A DNA stretch of 64,000 bases from Wyeomyia smithii. Lineage: Eukaryota; Arthropoda; Insecta; Diptera; Culicidae. Of the stretch, positions 55,698 through 64,000 are shown in pieces. Made by a program: the position numbers and the translations under genes. The stretch spans positions 245,618,089 to 245,682,088 of the forward strand of contig NC_073695.1 of assembly GCF_029784165.1 (NCBI RefSeq). Direction: 5' to 3'. Each line of letters begins with the position of its first letter. The stretch's first letter is position 1. The notes below the pieces were generated by a model that ran no database searches, was not told the origin of the DNA, and was given only the letters and a program-made list of their open reading frames with translations.

Positions 55698-55815
55698 CTA
55701 TACACTGGAACCGGAAAAGCCTGCCCGTTACAGAGGCCAACGAAAGTAGAATCGGAGGCGGTTTCCTTTACCTCAAACTTACTGGTTACCCTAGGTTTAA
55801 CCGAGCCAACAGGCT
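55698..55815 (-). CDS. Dscam1: Dscam1 exon 6 variant w14 (last of the cluster)
   Basis: 118 bases, the shortest exon 6 variant. Reads EPVGSVKPRVTSKFEVKETA... to LCNGQAFPVPVYR, giving strands A-B of Ig3 with its first Cys. Acceptor CCAG at 55816-55817; donor AG|GTATCA. Asn follows the Cys where most have Gln, Leu or Pro. The intron upstream is only 108 bases. Confidence 0.94.
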
Positions 55816-55923
55816 CTGGACACGAAATACGGAAAAAAATGAAAGCATAATAGGCAGATGTTGTGAAGTCAAAATGCGCCAAACTTGCTCTGAACATTGG
55901 AACCACGGGTGATGAAGAATTGC

Positions 55924-56044
55924 CTAAAACTCGGCATCGGATACGATTGACCCAGGCAGAGGATGGCAAAATCTTGACCGAATCGGACTTTCATCTCCTG
56001 CAGCAAACCACCGGATATTTTTGGGGCGACACTTCCAATGGGTT
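55924..56044 (-). CDS. Dscam1: Dscam1 exon 6 variant w13, GC donor
   Basis: 121 bases. Reads EPIGSVAPKISGGLLQEMKV... to LCLGQSYPMPSFR. Acceptor TTAG at 56045-56046. The donor position reads TTTTAG|GCAATTC, so the intron begins GC instead of GT; sister w12 has TTTTAG|GTAAAATTC at the same place. GC donors are a known minority class, so the exon may be functional, but less efficient. The same bases match the selector-like motif found upstream of other exon 6 variants. Confidence 0.88.
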
Positions 56045-56142
56045 CTAATAAAAAAATTATAGTCTCAACTTCTGCTTGGAGATCTCTAGCTTAAAATTGC
56101 CTGAATGTTCAAGACCCTGGCAGCTTTGGCTGCGAATTTTAC

Positions 56143-56263
56143 CTAAAACTTGGCGTCGGGTACGATTGTCCCAGACAGAGGATGGCAAAATCGGCGTGCA
56201 ATCGCACGTTTAAGTCTTGCAGATGATGTCCGGATATCTTGGGTGGCACACTACCGACAGGTT
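56143..56263 (-). CDS. Dscam1: Dscam1 exon 6 variant w12
   Basis: 121 bases. Reads EPVGSVPPKISGHHLQDLNV... to LCLGQSYPTPSFR. Acceptor GTAG at 56264-56265; donor AG|GTAAAA. Selector-like motif upstream at 56313-56327. Confidence 0.95.
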
Positions 56264-56351
56264 CTACAGTAAAACATTTGTGAAAGATTTTTTTTGCACA
56301 GAACAAAAACGCACAAATTGCCTGAATGTTGTAAACGGGTTCTAGAATTAC

Positions 56352-56472
56352 CTAAATACGGGCACTGGAAACGCCTGTGCGGGGCACAGCATAGCGAAGC
56401 TTTCACGAGATGAAACCAAAATTTCCTGTAGTCGGCCTCCGGAAACCTTAGGAGCAACACTGCCTACCGGTT
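56352..56472 (-). CDS. Dscam1: Dscam1 exon 6 variant w11
   Basis: 121 bases. Reads EPVGSVAPKVSGGRLQEILV... to LCPAQAFPVPVFR. Acceptor CCAG at 56473-56474; donor AG|GTAATT. I see no clear selector-like motif in the 386 bases upstream. Confidence 0.95.
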
Positions 56473-56858
56473 CTGGACAATGTGGTGGCGATCGAAAATA
56501 AGTATGAGTAAGACTTAACAAATCAGAGATATGCCGAACCGAATGTTGGGATGATGTTATAACATGTAGGTTAAAGATGGGTCTAAACACTGTGATTTCA
56601 TGATGCGTGTTCTCAAAACTAGCCAATTATGCAAAACAATAGTAACTGAACGTCATTGGTTAACCATGTTCCGTACGTTACCTGTCGGCAACAGTAGAAT
56701 TATCCCGTTTTGCAGCCAAATTTGTTTTATCAAAATAGAAAAATAGGCGTTTTAGGGTCCGGGAATATGATTTTTCTACAGACAGGTAACTACGCTTATC
56801 ATGGTAAAAGAGTGACAATAGATACAAATTCAGCATAAGAAGCACAATCAACAATCAC
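56473..56858. other. Intron between exon 6 variants w10 and w11
   Basis: 386 bases without exon or clear selector motif; nothing else recognised. Confidence 0.6.
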
Positions 56859-56979
56859 CTGAAGGCCGGTGTTGGATAGGCTTGACCAAGACAGAGAATG
56901 GCAAAATCCTGTGCATTTGTTACACTCATTTCCTGAAGGCGGTCCCCGGAAATTTTCGGTGCAACACTGCCGACAGGTT
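56859..56979 (-). CDS. Dscam1: Dscam1 exon 6 variant w10
   Basis: 121 bases. Reads EPVGSVAPKISGDRLQEMSV... to LCLGQAYPTPAFR. Acceptor TCAG at 56980-56981 after a run of T; donor AG|GTGATT. With w11-w14 it forms the EPVGSV/EPIGSV subgroup (118-121 bases). Confidence 0.95.
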
Positions 56980-57256
56980 CTGATAAAAAAAAAAAGAAGA
57001 GAAAAGAGAAAGAGATATTGCTTTTAGGATATGAAACGGTTCATTATACTATCTTTCTTTTTTTTTTTTTTGATGTATGATTATAGGCGATAATTTTAGC
57101 TTATGTTGATTCAAAAGTGTGCCCTCTGCCTGATTCACGTCCTATCCAATAAAGCCTGCCGGTGATCGGTGCGGCCTCATTGTAGTAAATTTTGAATATC
57201 TGGTGTGTGAGTTGAGTATAATGATGATGGTGGAAGTGCACTGAACGGTCGCTTAC

Positions 57257-57380
57257 CTCATGATCGGAACGGGAAAGGCCTGAGCCTGACAGAGCAATGC
57301 AAAGCTGCTGTTGGCCGGTTTCTCGAAGATGCTTCCCTTCGATTCGGAGGAAAACGTTGGCGGCTTAGAGCCAACAGGTT
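57257..57380 (-). CDS. Dscam1: Dscam1 exon 6 variant w9
   Basis: 124 bases. Reads EPVGSKPPTFSSESKGSIFE... to LCQAQAFPVPIMR. Acceptor GCAG at 57381-57382; donor AG|GTAAGC. Selector-like motif upstream at 57444-57456. Confidence 0.95.
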
Positions 57381-57994
57381 CTGCACGGGAATGAAATGTT
57401 ACGGATAGTTAATGGCGTTTACCGTCATGGGTTGTATACATAAGGATTGCCTGACTGTTGGAATGTGGTGAGTGGTCTATGGTAAGATACGCAATTTTTA
57501 TATCTGAAGGTATATGTTAGTCTGCGGGTAATGTTTTATGTCGGTATTGAGGGCGGCGAAGAACAGCGTGTCACCCGCATTGGGCGGCTGATTTACGAAA
57601 TCTCTATTTAAAATGTTGCGACATTTATAAAGTTGAATTAGAAAAAATAAGATAAGCGCCAAATTTTGGTTACAAAAACATGACCTTCAAGCACAGACAA
57701 ACAGATGTACCACGAAATTTATTTTCGTGGATCAGAATAACGGTCAATTCAAATTAGTTTCCGCAAATTAGTTATGCGGAATATTCCCGCCGCCGAGGTG
57801 CTTTTCCTCTTTGAACTCAGTTGACAGTTGTCGCGCGCCGTGCTGCCAAAAACAGCAGAAAGGCGGAAAGTTTGTCTCTCGCGGAAAGTTTCCAGTAGGT
57901 GTCGCACAAGTTAGTCGGAATCAAAATTTTCTTAGGCTTCTGTATGAAGTGGCACGTTTGTTTGTTTATGCTTTAAGTGCTAGACCACACCTAC
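57381..57994. other. Intron between exon 6 variants w8 and w9
   Basis: 614 bases. One selector-like motif (57444-57456). The segment around 57780-57900 is GC-richer (CCGCCGCC, GTCGCGCGCC) but has no exon 6 signature. The widest gap in this part of the cluster; a variant may have been lost here. Confidence 0.55.
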
Positions 57995-58118
57995 TTAGTT
58001 ATTGGAACCGGAAAAGCTTGCGCTTGACAAAACAGTGCAAAACTGCTGTTGCTAGGACGCCGAAATATGCTACCCATCGAGTCCGAGGAAAAAGTGGGAG
58101 CCTTCGATCCGATGGGTT
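57995..58118 (-). CDS. Dscam1: Dscam1 exon 6 variant w8 (ends in Lys)
   Basis: 124 bases. Reads EPIGSKAPTFSSDSMGSIFR... to FCQAQAFPVPIT. The donor is AA|GTAGGT, so the codon completed by exon 7 is AAA (Lys) instead of Arg. The alternative GT four bases further on would bring in a TAG stop, so this donor is preferred. Acceptor ATAG at 58119-58120. Confidence 0.92.
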
Positions 58119-58225
58119 CTATCCATGATAAAGTACAAATTATGCTAAGCTAGAACAACTTACATAGCTTTAGCAAACAAATTCCTGAACGTGTTTTTGT
58201 GCCATCGATAGTCGCTAAAGTTTAC

Positions 58226-58349
58226 CTTGTTATCGGAACCGGATATGCCTGTGCCTGACAGAAGAGAGCCACGGTGGATTTGCTAGGTTTCATGAACATA
58301 CTTATTTTCGAATCGGTGGAGAATGTCGGTGGTTTCGAGCCAATCGGTT
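58226..58349 (-). CDS. Dscam1: Dscam1 exon 6 variant w7
   Basis: 124 bases. Reads EPIGSKPPTFSTDSKISMFM... to FCQAQAYPVPITR. Acceptor ACAG at 58350-58351; donor AG|GTAAAC. Selector-like motif at 58402-58418. Confidence 0.95.
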
Positions 58350-58439
58350 CTGTAAGTTAAGTTATTAACTTACAATTTACAAACGGAAGAAACACTAACA
58401 GAAAATAATTGCCTGAATGATTTGAGGGCGTTTTATTAC

Positions 58440-58563
58440 CTGAAAATAGGAACCGGAAAAGCCTGTGCCTGACAGAACAACGCCAGAGTTCGATTGCTAG
58501 CTTCGACGAACGAACTACTCCGAGCAGTAGACGAGAAAGAGGGCGCCTTTGAACCGATCGGTT
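58440..58563 (-). CDS. Dscam1: Dscam1 exon 6 variant w6
   Basis: 124 bases. Reads EPIGSKAPSFSSTARSSSFV... to FCQAQAFPVPIFR. Acceptor ACAG at 58564-58565; donor AG|GTAATA. Selector-like motif at 58615-58630. Confidence 0.95.
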
Positions 58564-58649
58564 CTGTTCGAATTAACTAATTAATTTTTTGCGAGCATTA
58601 AAATAACAAATCAAACAAACTGCCTGAACCACATTTAAAAACACTGTAC

Positions 58650-58773
58650 CTTGTGATGGGAACCGGAAAAGCTTGCGCTTGACAAAACAGGGCGAACGTT
58701 GTGTTGCTTGGATTTTTGAAAGATCCGCTCAGCAGTGCTGAGGGAAATGTTGGGGCCTTAAGCCCAATTGGTT
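58650..58773 (-). CDS. Dscam1: Dscam1 exon 6 variant w5
   Basis: 124 bases. Reads EPIGLKAPTFPSALLSGSFK... to FCQAQAFPVPITR. Acceptor CTAG at 58774-58775; donor AG|GTACAG. Nearly identical to w4, including the intron around the ACAAATTGCC motif (58825-58834), so it is a recent tandem duplicate. Confidence 0.96.
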
Positions 58774-58869
58774 CTAGTAGAAAAATAATGTATACCTGTT
58801 AAAGTAAAACCTTCGTATTGCCATACAAATTGCCACAAATATTGGGATAGCGTGATTAATAATCTATAC

Positions 58870-58993
58870 CTTGTAATTGGAACCGGGAAAGCTTGCGCTT
58901 GACAAAACAAGGCGAACGTCGTGTTGCTTGGATACCTAAACGATCCACTCAGTTGTGCTGAAGGGAATGTTGGGGCCTTAAGCCCAATTGGTT
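58870..58993 (-). CDS. Dscam1: Dscam1 exon 6 variant w4
   Basis: 124 bases. Reads EPIGLKAPTFPSAQLSGSFR... to FCQAQAFPVPITR. Acceptor TTAG at 58994-58995; donor AG|GTATAG. Lies exactly 220 bases from both w5 and w3. Selector-like motif at 59045-59060. Confidence 0.96.
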
Positions 58994-59089
58994 CTAAAGG
59001 AAAAATAGTCCACACCCAATAAAGTAAAACTACCGAATTGCCATACAAATTGCCACAAATGTTGAGATAGTGGGATTGATAATCTATAC

Positions 59090-59213
59090 CTTGTAATTGG
59101 AACCGGAAAAGCTTGCGCCTGACAGAACAAAGCAATTGTGGTAGTGCTTGGTAACTTGAAAGAGCTACTGGACGCTGCCGATGGAAACGATGGAGCTTTT
59201 GACCCGATCGGTT
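59090..59213 (-). CDS. Dscam1: Dscam1 exon 6 variant w3
   Basis: 124 bases. Reads EPIGSKAPSFPSAASSSSFK... to FCQAQAFPVPITR. Acceptor CTAG at 59214-59215; donor AG|GTATAG. Selector-like motif at 59257-59270. Confidence 0.96.
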
Positions 59214-59309
59214 CTAGGAGATAAGTTCAAACAGTTACTTTCGTGCGAAAATTGAACCAAATTGCCTGATTGTTTTTCCCCTGAATAAACTACAACTAAG
59301 CAGATGTAC

Positions 59310-59433
59310 CTCGTAATGGGAACTGGAAATCCCTGTGCCTGACACAGCAGTACAATGCTGGAGTTACTTGGTTCTATGAATGAGCTAGTTCTCGAAGCTG
59401 TCGAGAAGCTAGGGGCTTTCGAACCTATGGGTT
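59310..59433 (-). CDS. Dscam1: Dscam1 exon 6 variant w2
   Basis: 124 bases. Reads EPIGSKAPSFSTASRTSSFI... to LCQAQGFPVPITR. Acceptor CCAG at 59434-59435; donor AG|GTACAT. Selector-like motif at 59487-59500. Confidence 0.96.
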
Positions 59434-59541
59434 CTGGAAACAAAAATTACACACATCTAAGATAAGAACAAAACAGAGCTGAGGAGACAAATTGCCTGAA
59501 GTTGGTTGGAGGAACAAATCACTTTCGGTTTACGTATCTAC

Positions 59542-59665
59542 CTTGTTATAGGAACTGGAAATCCTTGAGCTTGGCACAGTAGTGCAAAAGTTGAATTGCT
59601 TGGCTTCTTAAAAGAGCTGGTACTAGAATCGGACGGAAAAGTGGGAGCCTTCGATCCAATGGGTT
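59542..59665 (-). CDS. Dscam1: Dscam1 exon 6 variant w1 (most upstream in the window)
   Basis: 124 bases. Reads EPIGSKAPTFPSDSSTSSFK... to LCQAQGFPVPITR. Acceptor ACAG at 59666-59667; donor AG|GTAGAT. Selector-like motif at 59716-59730. Other insects have dozens of exon 6 variants, so more probably lie upstream of base 64000; none is visible in the remaining 4.3 kb. Confidence 0.95.
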
Positions 59666-59940
59666 CTGTTGAGTGTGTAAAATCAGGTTAGAATTCTCGG
59701 AAGGAATATTTTCTCACAAACCGCCTGAATGTTGTTCTTGAAATTGCTTGAAGGCATTTCCAGCACGGGACGCAGAAATAGTTCCCGTATTTAAGAGTAA
59801 CTTTTTAAGTCACGCTTTCATAAATTGTTTATTTGTTCGTGGGAAGAAGCTTATTTTCCAGTTCAGATAATCAGGTAATCAGATAACAAGGGTACTGGAA
59901 TCATACCGTGATAATCCGAAGTGACGATAAATTAAACAAA

Positions 59941-60312
59941 CTTGTCGGCAAAGTTGCATGTTCAGTTTTTGGGTGCTTTTTCGCCGCGTGCCAATAGCTT
60001 GCTCCACAAGCACAATTTAGAGAAATGATGTATAACAAACTTGTAGTCCCTAAGTAGTACTACAAGTTGGTCGAATAGTGCAATGCCTGAAGCGTGAGAG
60101 CCCGTATTCAGTGCAATACTCAGTCAATATTCGCGGTGAATATTATGATATTTACCGCGAATATTGGCTGTGTATTCCGCTTATTACTGCAAGGACTGCA
60201 AGTTTGTCGTACATAATGTTTCAAAATTGTGCTTGTGGAGCGAGCTAGCGGCTCGCGGCCAATTGAATTGAATTGTCACCCCAAAATTCAATATGCAGCT
60301 TTGCTTGTCAGT
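59941..60312. mobile_element. Hairpin MITE (about 370 bp)
   Basis: GCTCCACAAGCACAATTT near 60000 pairs with AAATTGTGCTTGTGGAGC near 60224; outer ends near CAAAGTTGCAT and ATGCAGCTTTG. An inner stem (CAATATTCGCGGT / ACCGCGAATATTG) lies at about 60125-60167. Confidence 0.75.
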
Positions 60313-60334
60313 GTCACATTTGTGAAATACCTAT

Positions 60335-60407
60335 GGCACTTTTCAGCACCCCAAAATCATGTAGTTCAAGTAGTTGATATTTTTTGACGTAGGACTACGT
60401 TTTTGTT
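60335..60407. repeat. Dispersed repeat, copy 2
   Basis: Contains GCACCCCAAAATCAT, AAGTAGTTGATA and GACGTAGGACTACGT, matching the copy at 5743-5862 with the two blocks in the other order. Confidence 0.6.
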
Positions 60408-61480
60408 TTCTATACTAGATTGCTCTTTGTGAAATAGAAAATGAAACTGGCAAATGTTGCGTCAGATTTCAAACGAATTTAGCAAGCGAACGACTTAATG
60501 CATCTTAGTCGTTTATATGTCGGTGGATAGATAAAATGTGTAACAATTTTTTGATATAATGTTCAACATTGTCGCTTTACTGCTTGATGGTGGAAGAAAA
60601 TGAAAAGTTCCAAGGTCAAGCTTTCCCATACATTTCCCTCGTTATTGGCTTGCTTCCCGAGCACAGATAACAAGAACATGGACGAAATAAATTCCACTGC
60701 CAACATATTTTGACTCAACAAAGTGTTTTGGTTTGTTTGTATTTCTCTAAGCTGCGTGGCCACGCCCTAATGGCAAAAATCTACTCTGAACTCGATACAA
60801 AAGACTGCGCGTAGAAAATTCAGCTTCAGTTTAGTTTGTTACACAATAGCGAGTGCAGTGCAGCTTTTAAAGGTACGCGACATTGAGAAACGAGAGCTGC
60901 ATACGAGTCATCTTCCAGGTACTGCGGAACATGTTACCTTTATTTTGCATACGGCAGCAACAGTTACCATCGTATGCTGCAAAATATTTAGCTGGCACCA
61001 CTACTGGAGGGCACAGCGGAGAGCAAACTTTATTGTACGCGGTCAAGCAAAATATTCAATGCTACCGATGGTGCGATTATCAGCGTTCTGTAGCATGAAT
61101 TTCTAGCTGAAGATTATGGAATCGGTTGTTTTCAGAACTATAGATGCTTGAAGATAAGAGTTATGAGAATTTTCGCAACTACTACTAGTGTAAAATTTTC
61201 ATGTATTCATGCATCGTTAGTTTTACAATAACGACAATCAGAAATAAACGGTAGTGTTGCCTATGAACAGTTTAGCGTAGCATATAATATATACATTTAG
61301 CCCTACTTCACCTTGTCCTACAACCCCTGTATACCTTGTAGTATTTACTACTCGTTAAAATATTGCTTGGAGACCACACTGGCACTATTACAGAAACAAT
61401 TTGCTTAAGAGTAAAAGGCAAATTTTACTTAAATGTTTATTGGCAAATGATTCTGCTCATGAATGCTTCAAAATTAAAAA

Positions 61481-61495
61481 ATCAAATTGCCTGAT
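61481..61495 (-). promoter_or_regulatory. Orphan selector-like motif
   Basis: ATCAAATTGCCTGAT on the plus strand matches the exon 6 selector-like motif in the same orientation, but lies 1.8 kb upstream of variant w1 with no exon 6 reading frame beside it. It could mark a lost variant, or be chance. Confidence 0.35.
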
Positions 61496-64000
61496 TTTTC
61501 CAGGTTTTTTTCCGAGTTTTTAGTACAGTTTTCTCGCGGTAAAAAAACTTCTTTTAATTTTACGGAATCTTATAACTTCTTTTAAACGATTTGGTGGCAA
61601 CATTCAACTAAGCAGACACCAAATCTCCGCGTCAAAAACTTCCTAATTGGTTTCAATTTTAATTTTTTCAATCTTCTTGTTGTCGAAGAATGAATTGTGG
61701 TATTTTAACCGTACTTATCCACAAATAGCACACAAAAAAGCGTGTTTTCATAGAAAACTGAAAATTTCCAAAACTTAAGTTTAAAATATCCAAAACCGGA
61801 TACATCTAGAGAATTTACTACCAATAGCTTTATGATTTTAAATTACAATTAAAATCATACTGCATCATTGGAATTTGTTTTTTGTAAAATTATAAATAAC
61901 TTAACATTTAAGTAAAATGTTTTTTTATTCCTCCATCCAGGTCTTCTTATCAAAACTTTTGGAGTAATGCCGAGTTTCTGAAAAAATAAATTTAAAGAGG
62001 AAATTCAACACTTTTTGATCCAATGCACAATTGAACATTTTTTAATGTTCTCAACTTAAAATCATAATAACTTGGAGACGATCGAGTTTACGAAGTAAAG
62101 CATCATAAACATTTTGAGTTAAAATTTTTTTGAATCATTTAACATCATTAGAACATAATTATTTTGAAAAAGGACGAAATTGATAATTTTTTCTAAAATT
62201 TAAACTACAATAAAAAATTATTTTCCATTTCTCCATCCTGGATTTTTTGCCAAAAATTTTGTTTTACAGTTTTTACAAGGTTACATTTGTTCCCTGCAAT
62301 TCTCTCTCAAACAGTTTTTCTGTACAATCAAAGGTTTTTGAGCTACAATGCTTTGAAATGATAACCTATGCCCAAATGCATGAGCCCTTGTAGCAAATTA
62401 CTCTCGAGTCTAAAAAATTCCTCTACCTGTGAAAAATACACAGTTTTCTAAGCCAAGGACGTTTGCAAAGTTACATTAAAATAAAAAAAGGTCGATTGAA
62501 TTTTTGCGAATTTCCAGATCATTTTGCATGGAAACGCTCGTCTTTTCAAATTAGTACCGTTTTGACTCAAACTTCAAACAGTCACAAACTCCGAACACTT
62601 CAAAATAAAAATGAAATCATCGTATGTCCTTCACCCAGTGATGTATAGCTCTTTACTGTAGGACTACTTCCAAGGAACCAGCAGGCGTTGAAAAAAGTGA
62701 CAGTCAGTGTTCAGACGGTTTGCCTATCTATCCCTCAGTGATTACATTGAAGTGTTCGGAATTTGAATCAAAGCCGAGTTCTAAGTTCTCGTTAATTTCA
62801 TAAACAAAACTTGTTTTAATCTATATAAATGGCATTTAATTACAACAAACATAAAATAACCAACATGTTAAACCTTTAGGAACGACGAGAAAATTAATTT
62901 TTCGTTGATTATTTAGTGCAAGAAGTTATATCATAGCTTAAGTGTTCGAAATTCGACGCAGTACGGTACTTTACAGTCACGAGTCACGACTACTGTTTCA
63001 AAAGGGTAACTGATTAATAATAAAGAAAAACGGACTGTTTGATTGAAATAGTGTCCTCGGCAAAGTTATAGGTAATAAAACTGCGGTCCTTTAAAAATAT
63101 AGACACTGTAAGAAAAATTGTTTCTTTTACTAATTTTCCAAATTGTCACAAAACATTCCCGCGGGTGATGCCATACGACATCACCTGACATCTAAACTTT
63201 GGTTACAGTTTAAATGTTAAACCTAAAATTTGTACTGATAAAACTATTTAATACGGATAGAGAACAGATCGATGCTCAGCATACAATAGAGTTTGTGCCA
63301 ATTATACATGTGGTTGCTGAATAATAACAGTTTGAGGGTTATTTTTGGAGGAAAAACTACTTTCTCTCCGCGGGAATAGGGTTAAATCCGGTATAGAACG
63401 TCTAGAGCAGGTTTCTGCAGCAGTTTTATGCAAAAACATGTCAAAGAAAACCACTGTCGAAGACGTTCAATACTCTATATCAAAAAGTATATTTTTTAAT
63501 ATATATTTTTTTTACAAATTGAAGACAGCGTCGTTCACTGCCTGTCAAAATTTGATGCAGATAGAACACAAGCCAAAATGGTTTGTTTGATTTGTATAAT
63601 TTTAATGTTCTCAGCAAAGTTGCAGATAGTATTTTTATCGTTTAATATATAATAAAATGTTTTTTCTTATTTTACCCGCACGAAATTTTGACAAGCAGTA
63701 GTAAACATTGTTATCTTCAATAAGTTTAAAGTATATTTAAAGAAACTTTTCGAGATGTTTAATGATTTTTGTCAATAAGGAAAATTTTGCATAGAAAAAA
63801 ATGCTGTTGTGTATATATTTTTTCTTGAACCGTAACTTTATTACTTATACGTTGCCGAAGACACCTTTTGAATCAAACAAACCGTTTTTCTGATAAAGGA
63901 TAAAGTTTGCAATAAAAAAAGAACAGAAAATGCCGATGTTTCATAGGTTTACTTTCACACGCACTGATGAAGCTACCAAGCAGCATCAATCATAGTAACC

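Larger units (their letters stand above)
2653..59665 (-). other. Dscam1: Dscam1 gene, internal part (exon 6 cluster to exon 15)
   Basis: All exons below belong to one minus-strand gene for a hypervariable Ig-superfamily receptor of the arthropod Dscam1 type (Ig1-9, FN1-4, Ig10, FN5-6, transmembrane). The window holds the second part of the exon 6 array (half of Ig3), Ig3 end to Ig6, the Ig7 array, and Ig8 to FN6. Ig1-Ig2, the exon 4 array, the start of the exon 6 array, the transmembrane exon and the cytoplasmic tail are not here. In insects one variant from each array is spliced into each mRNA; isoforms bind homophilically in neurites and are also made by haemocytes and fat body. Assignment rests on domain order, array architecture and exact splice-phase agreement. 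Confidence 0.97.
55919..59733 (-). promoter_or_regulatory. Candidate exon 6 selector elements (family of short motifs)
   Basis: A short motif, TTCAGGCAATTTGT in mRNA sense (ACAAATTGCCTGAA on the plus strand), lies about 50-70 bases upstream of most exon 6 variants. Plus-strand positions: 59716-59730, 59487-59500, 59257-59270, 59045-59060 (core only), 58825-58834 (core only), 58615-58630, 58402-58418, 58177-58190 (two bases missing), 57444-57456, 57125-57136 (weak), 56313-56327, 56093-56110 and 55919-55926 (overlapping the w13 donor). In Drosophila each exon 6 variant has an upstream selector that pairs with one docking site after exon 5; position and recurrence fit that role. The docking site is not in the window. 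Confidence 0.72.
59666..64000. other. Intron upstream of exon 6 variant w1
   Basis: 4.3 kb, AT-rich. Holds the hairpin 59941-60312, the dispersed repeat copy at 60335-60407, the orphan motif at 61481 and several decayed GCCGAAGAC-containing repeat pieces (63054, 63853). The short ORFs at 60858-61106 (plus) and elsewhere have no recognised product. No exon 5 or further exon 6 found. Confidence 0.7.

Noticed and set aside
60858..61106. Plus-strand ORF of 82 codons in the upstream intron
   Set aside because: Not AT-poor enough or long enough to be convincing; no known domain, and a second frame over the same bases is equally open. Left as unassigned.

Overview
The window is one large part of a mosquito Dscam1 (Down syndrome cell adhesion molecule) gene on the minus strand, with no second host gene that I can support. 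The protein fragments are Dscam immunoglobulin (Ig) and fibronectin III (FN3) domains. The organism is most likely a culicine mosquito (Aedes or close kin). Reasons: a DD37E Tc1/mariner-type transposase relic, a Feilai-like tRNA-derived SINE, RTE/JAM1-like non-LTR relics, many mosquito-style hairpin MITEs, and multi-kilobase AT-rich introns. Species assignment is inference. Exon numbers follow mosquito usage, in which exon 10 corresponds to Drosophila exon 9.

Layout in transcription order (high to low coordinate): 59666-64000 intron upstream of the visible exon 6 variants (no exon seen; the rest of the cluster is presumably outside the window). 55698-59665: fourteen alternative exon 6 variants (first half of Ig3), most preceded by a short conserved motif that looks like the exon 6 selector element. 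49800-55697: intron with two non-LTR relics, the DD37E relic and a 1 kb palindrome. 48675-49799: constant exons 7, 8, 9 (rest of Ig3 to Ig6). 13165-48471: thirty-two alternative exon 10 variants (complete Ig7), in three blocks (8 at 45.6-48.5 kb, 11 at 25.1-29.1 kb, 13 at 13.2-18.0 kb) separated by repeat-filled gaps of 16.6 and 7.1 kb. 5533-13164: intron before the constant part. 2653-5532: constant exons 11-15 (Ig8, Ig9, FN1-4, Ig10, FN5-6). 1-2652: intron leading to the transmembrane exon, which is outside the window.

One exon 6 variant and one exon 10 variant are joined into each mRNA, so the locus encodes many isoforms of a neuronal and haemocyte surface receptor. The splice phases I read agree along the whole chain (exon 6 ...AG|A exon 7; exon 9 ...G|TT exon 10; exon 10 ...AATG|TT exon 11).

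The main unusual observations are: four of the 32 Ig7 exons are broken (one-base insertion, 5-base deletion, two in-frame stops); many Ig7 exons are separated by introns of only 42-56 bases; one exon 6 variant uses a GC donor that overlaps a selector-like motif; the 16.6 kb gap separates two sister Ig7 exons; and the gaps are stacked with long palindromes and nested transposons whose target duplications can be read directly.
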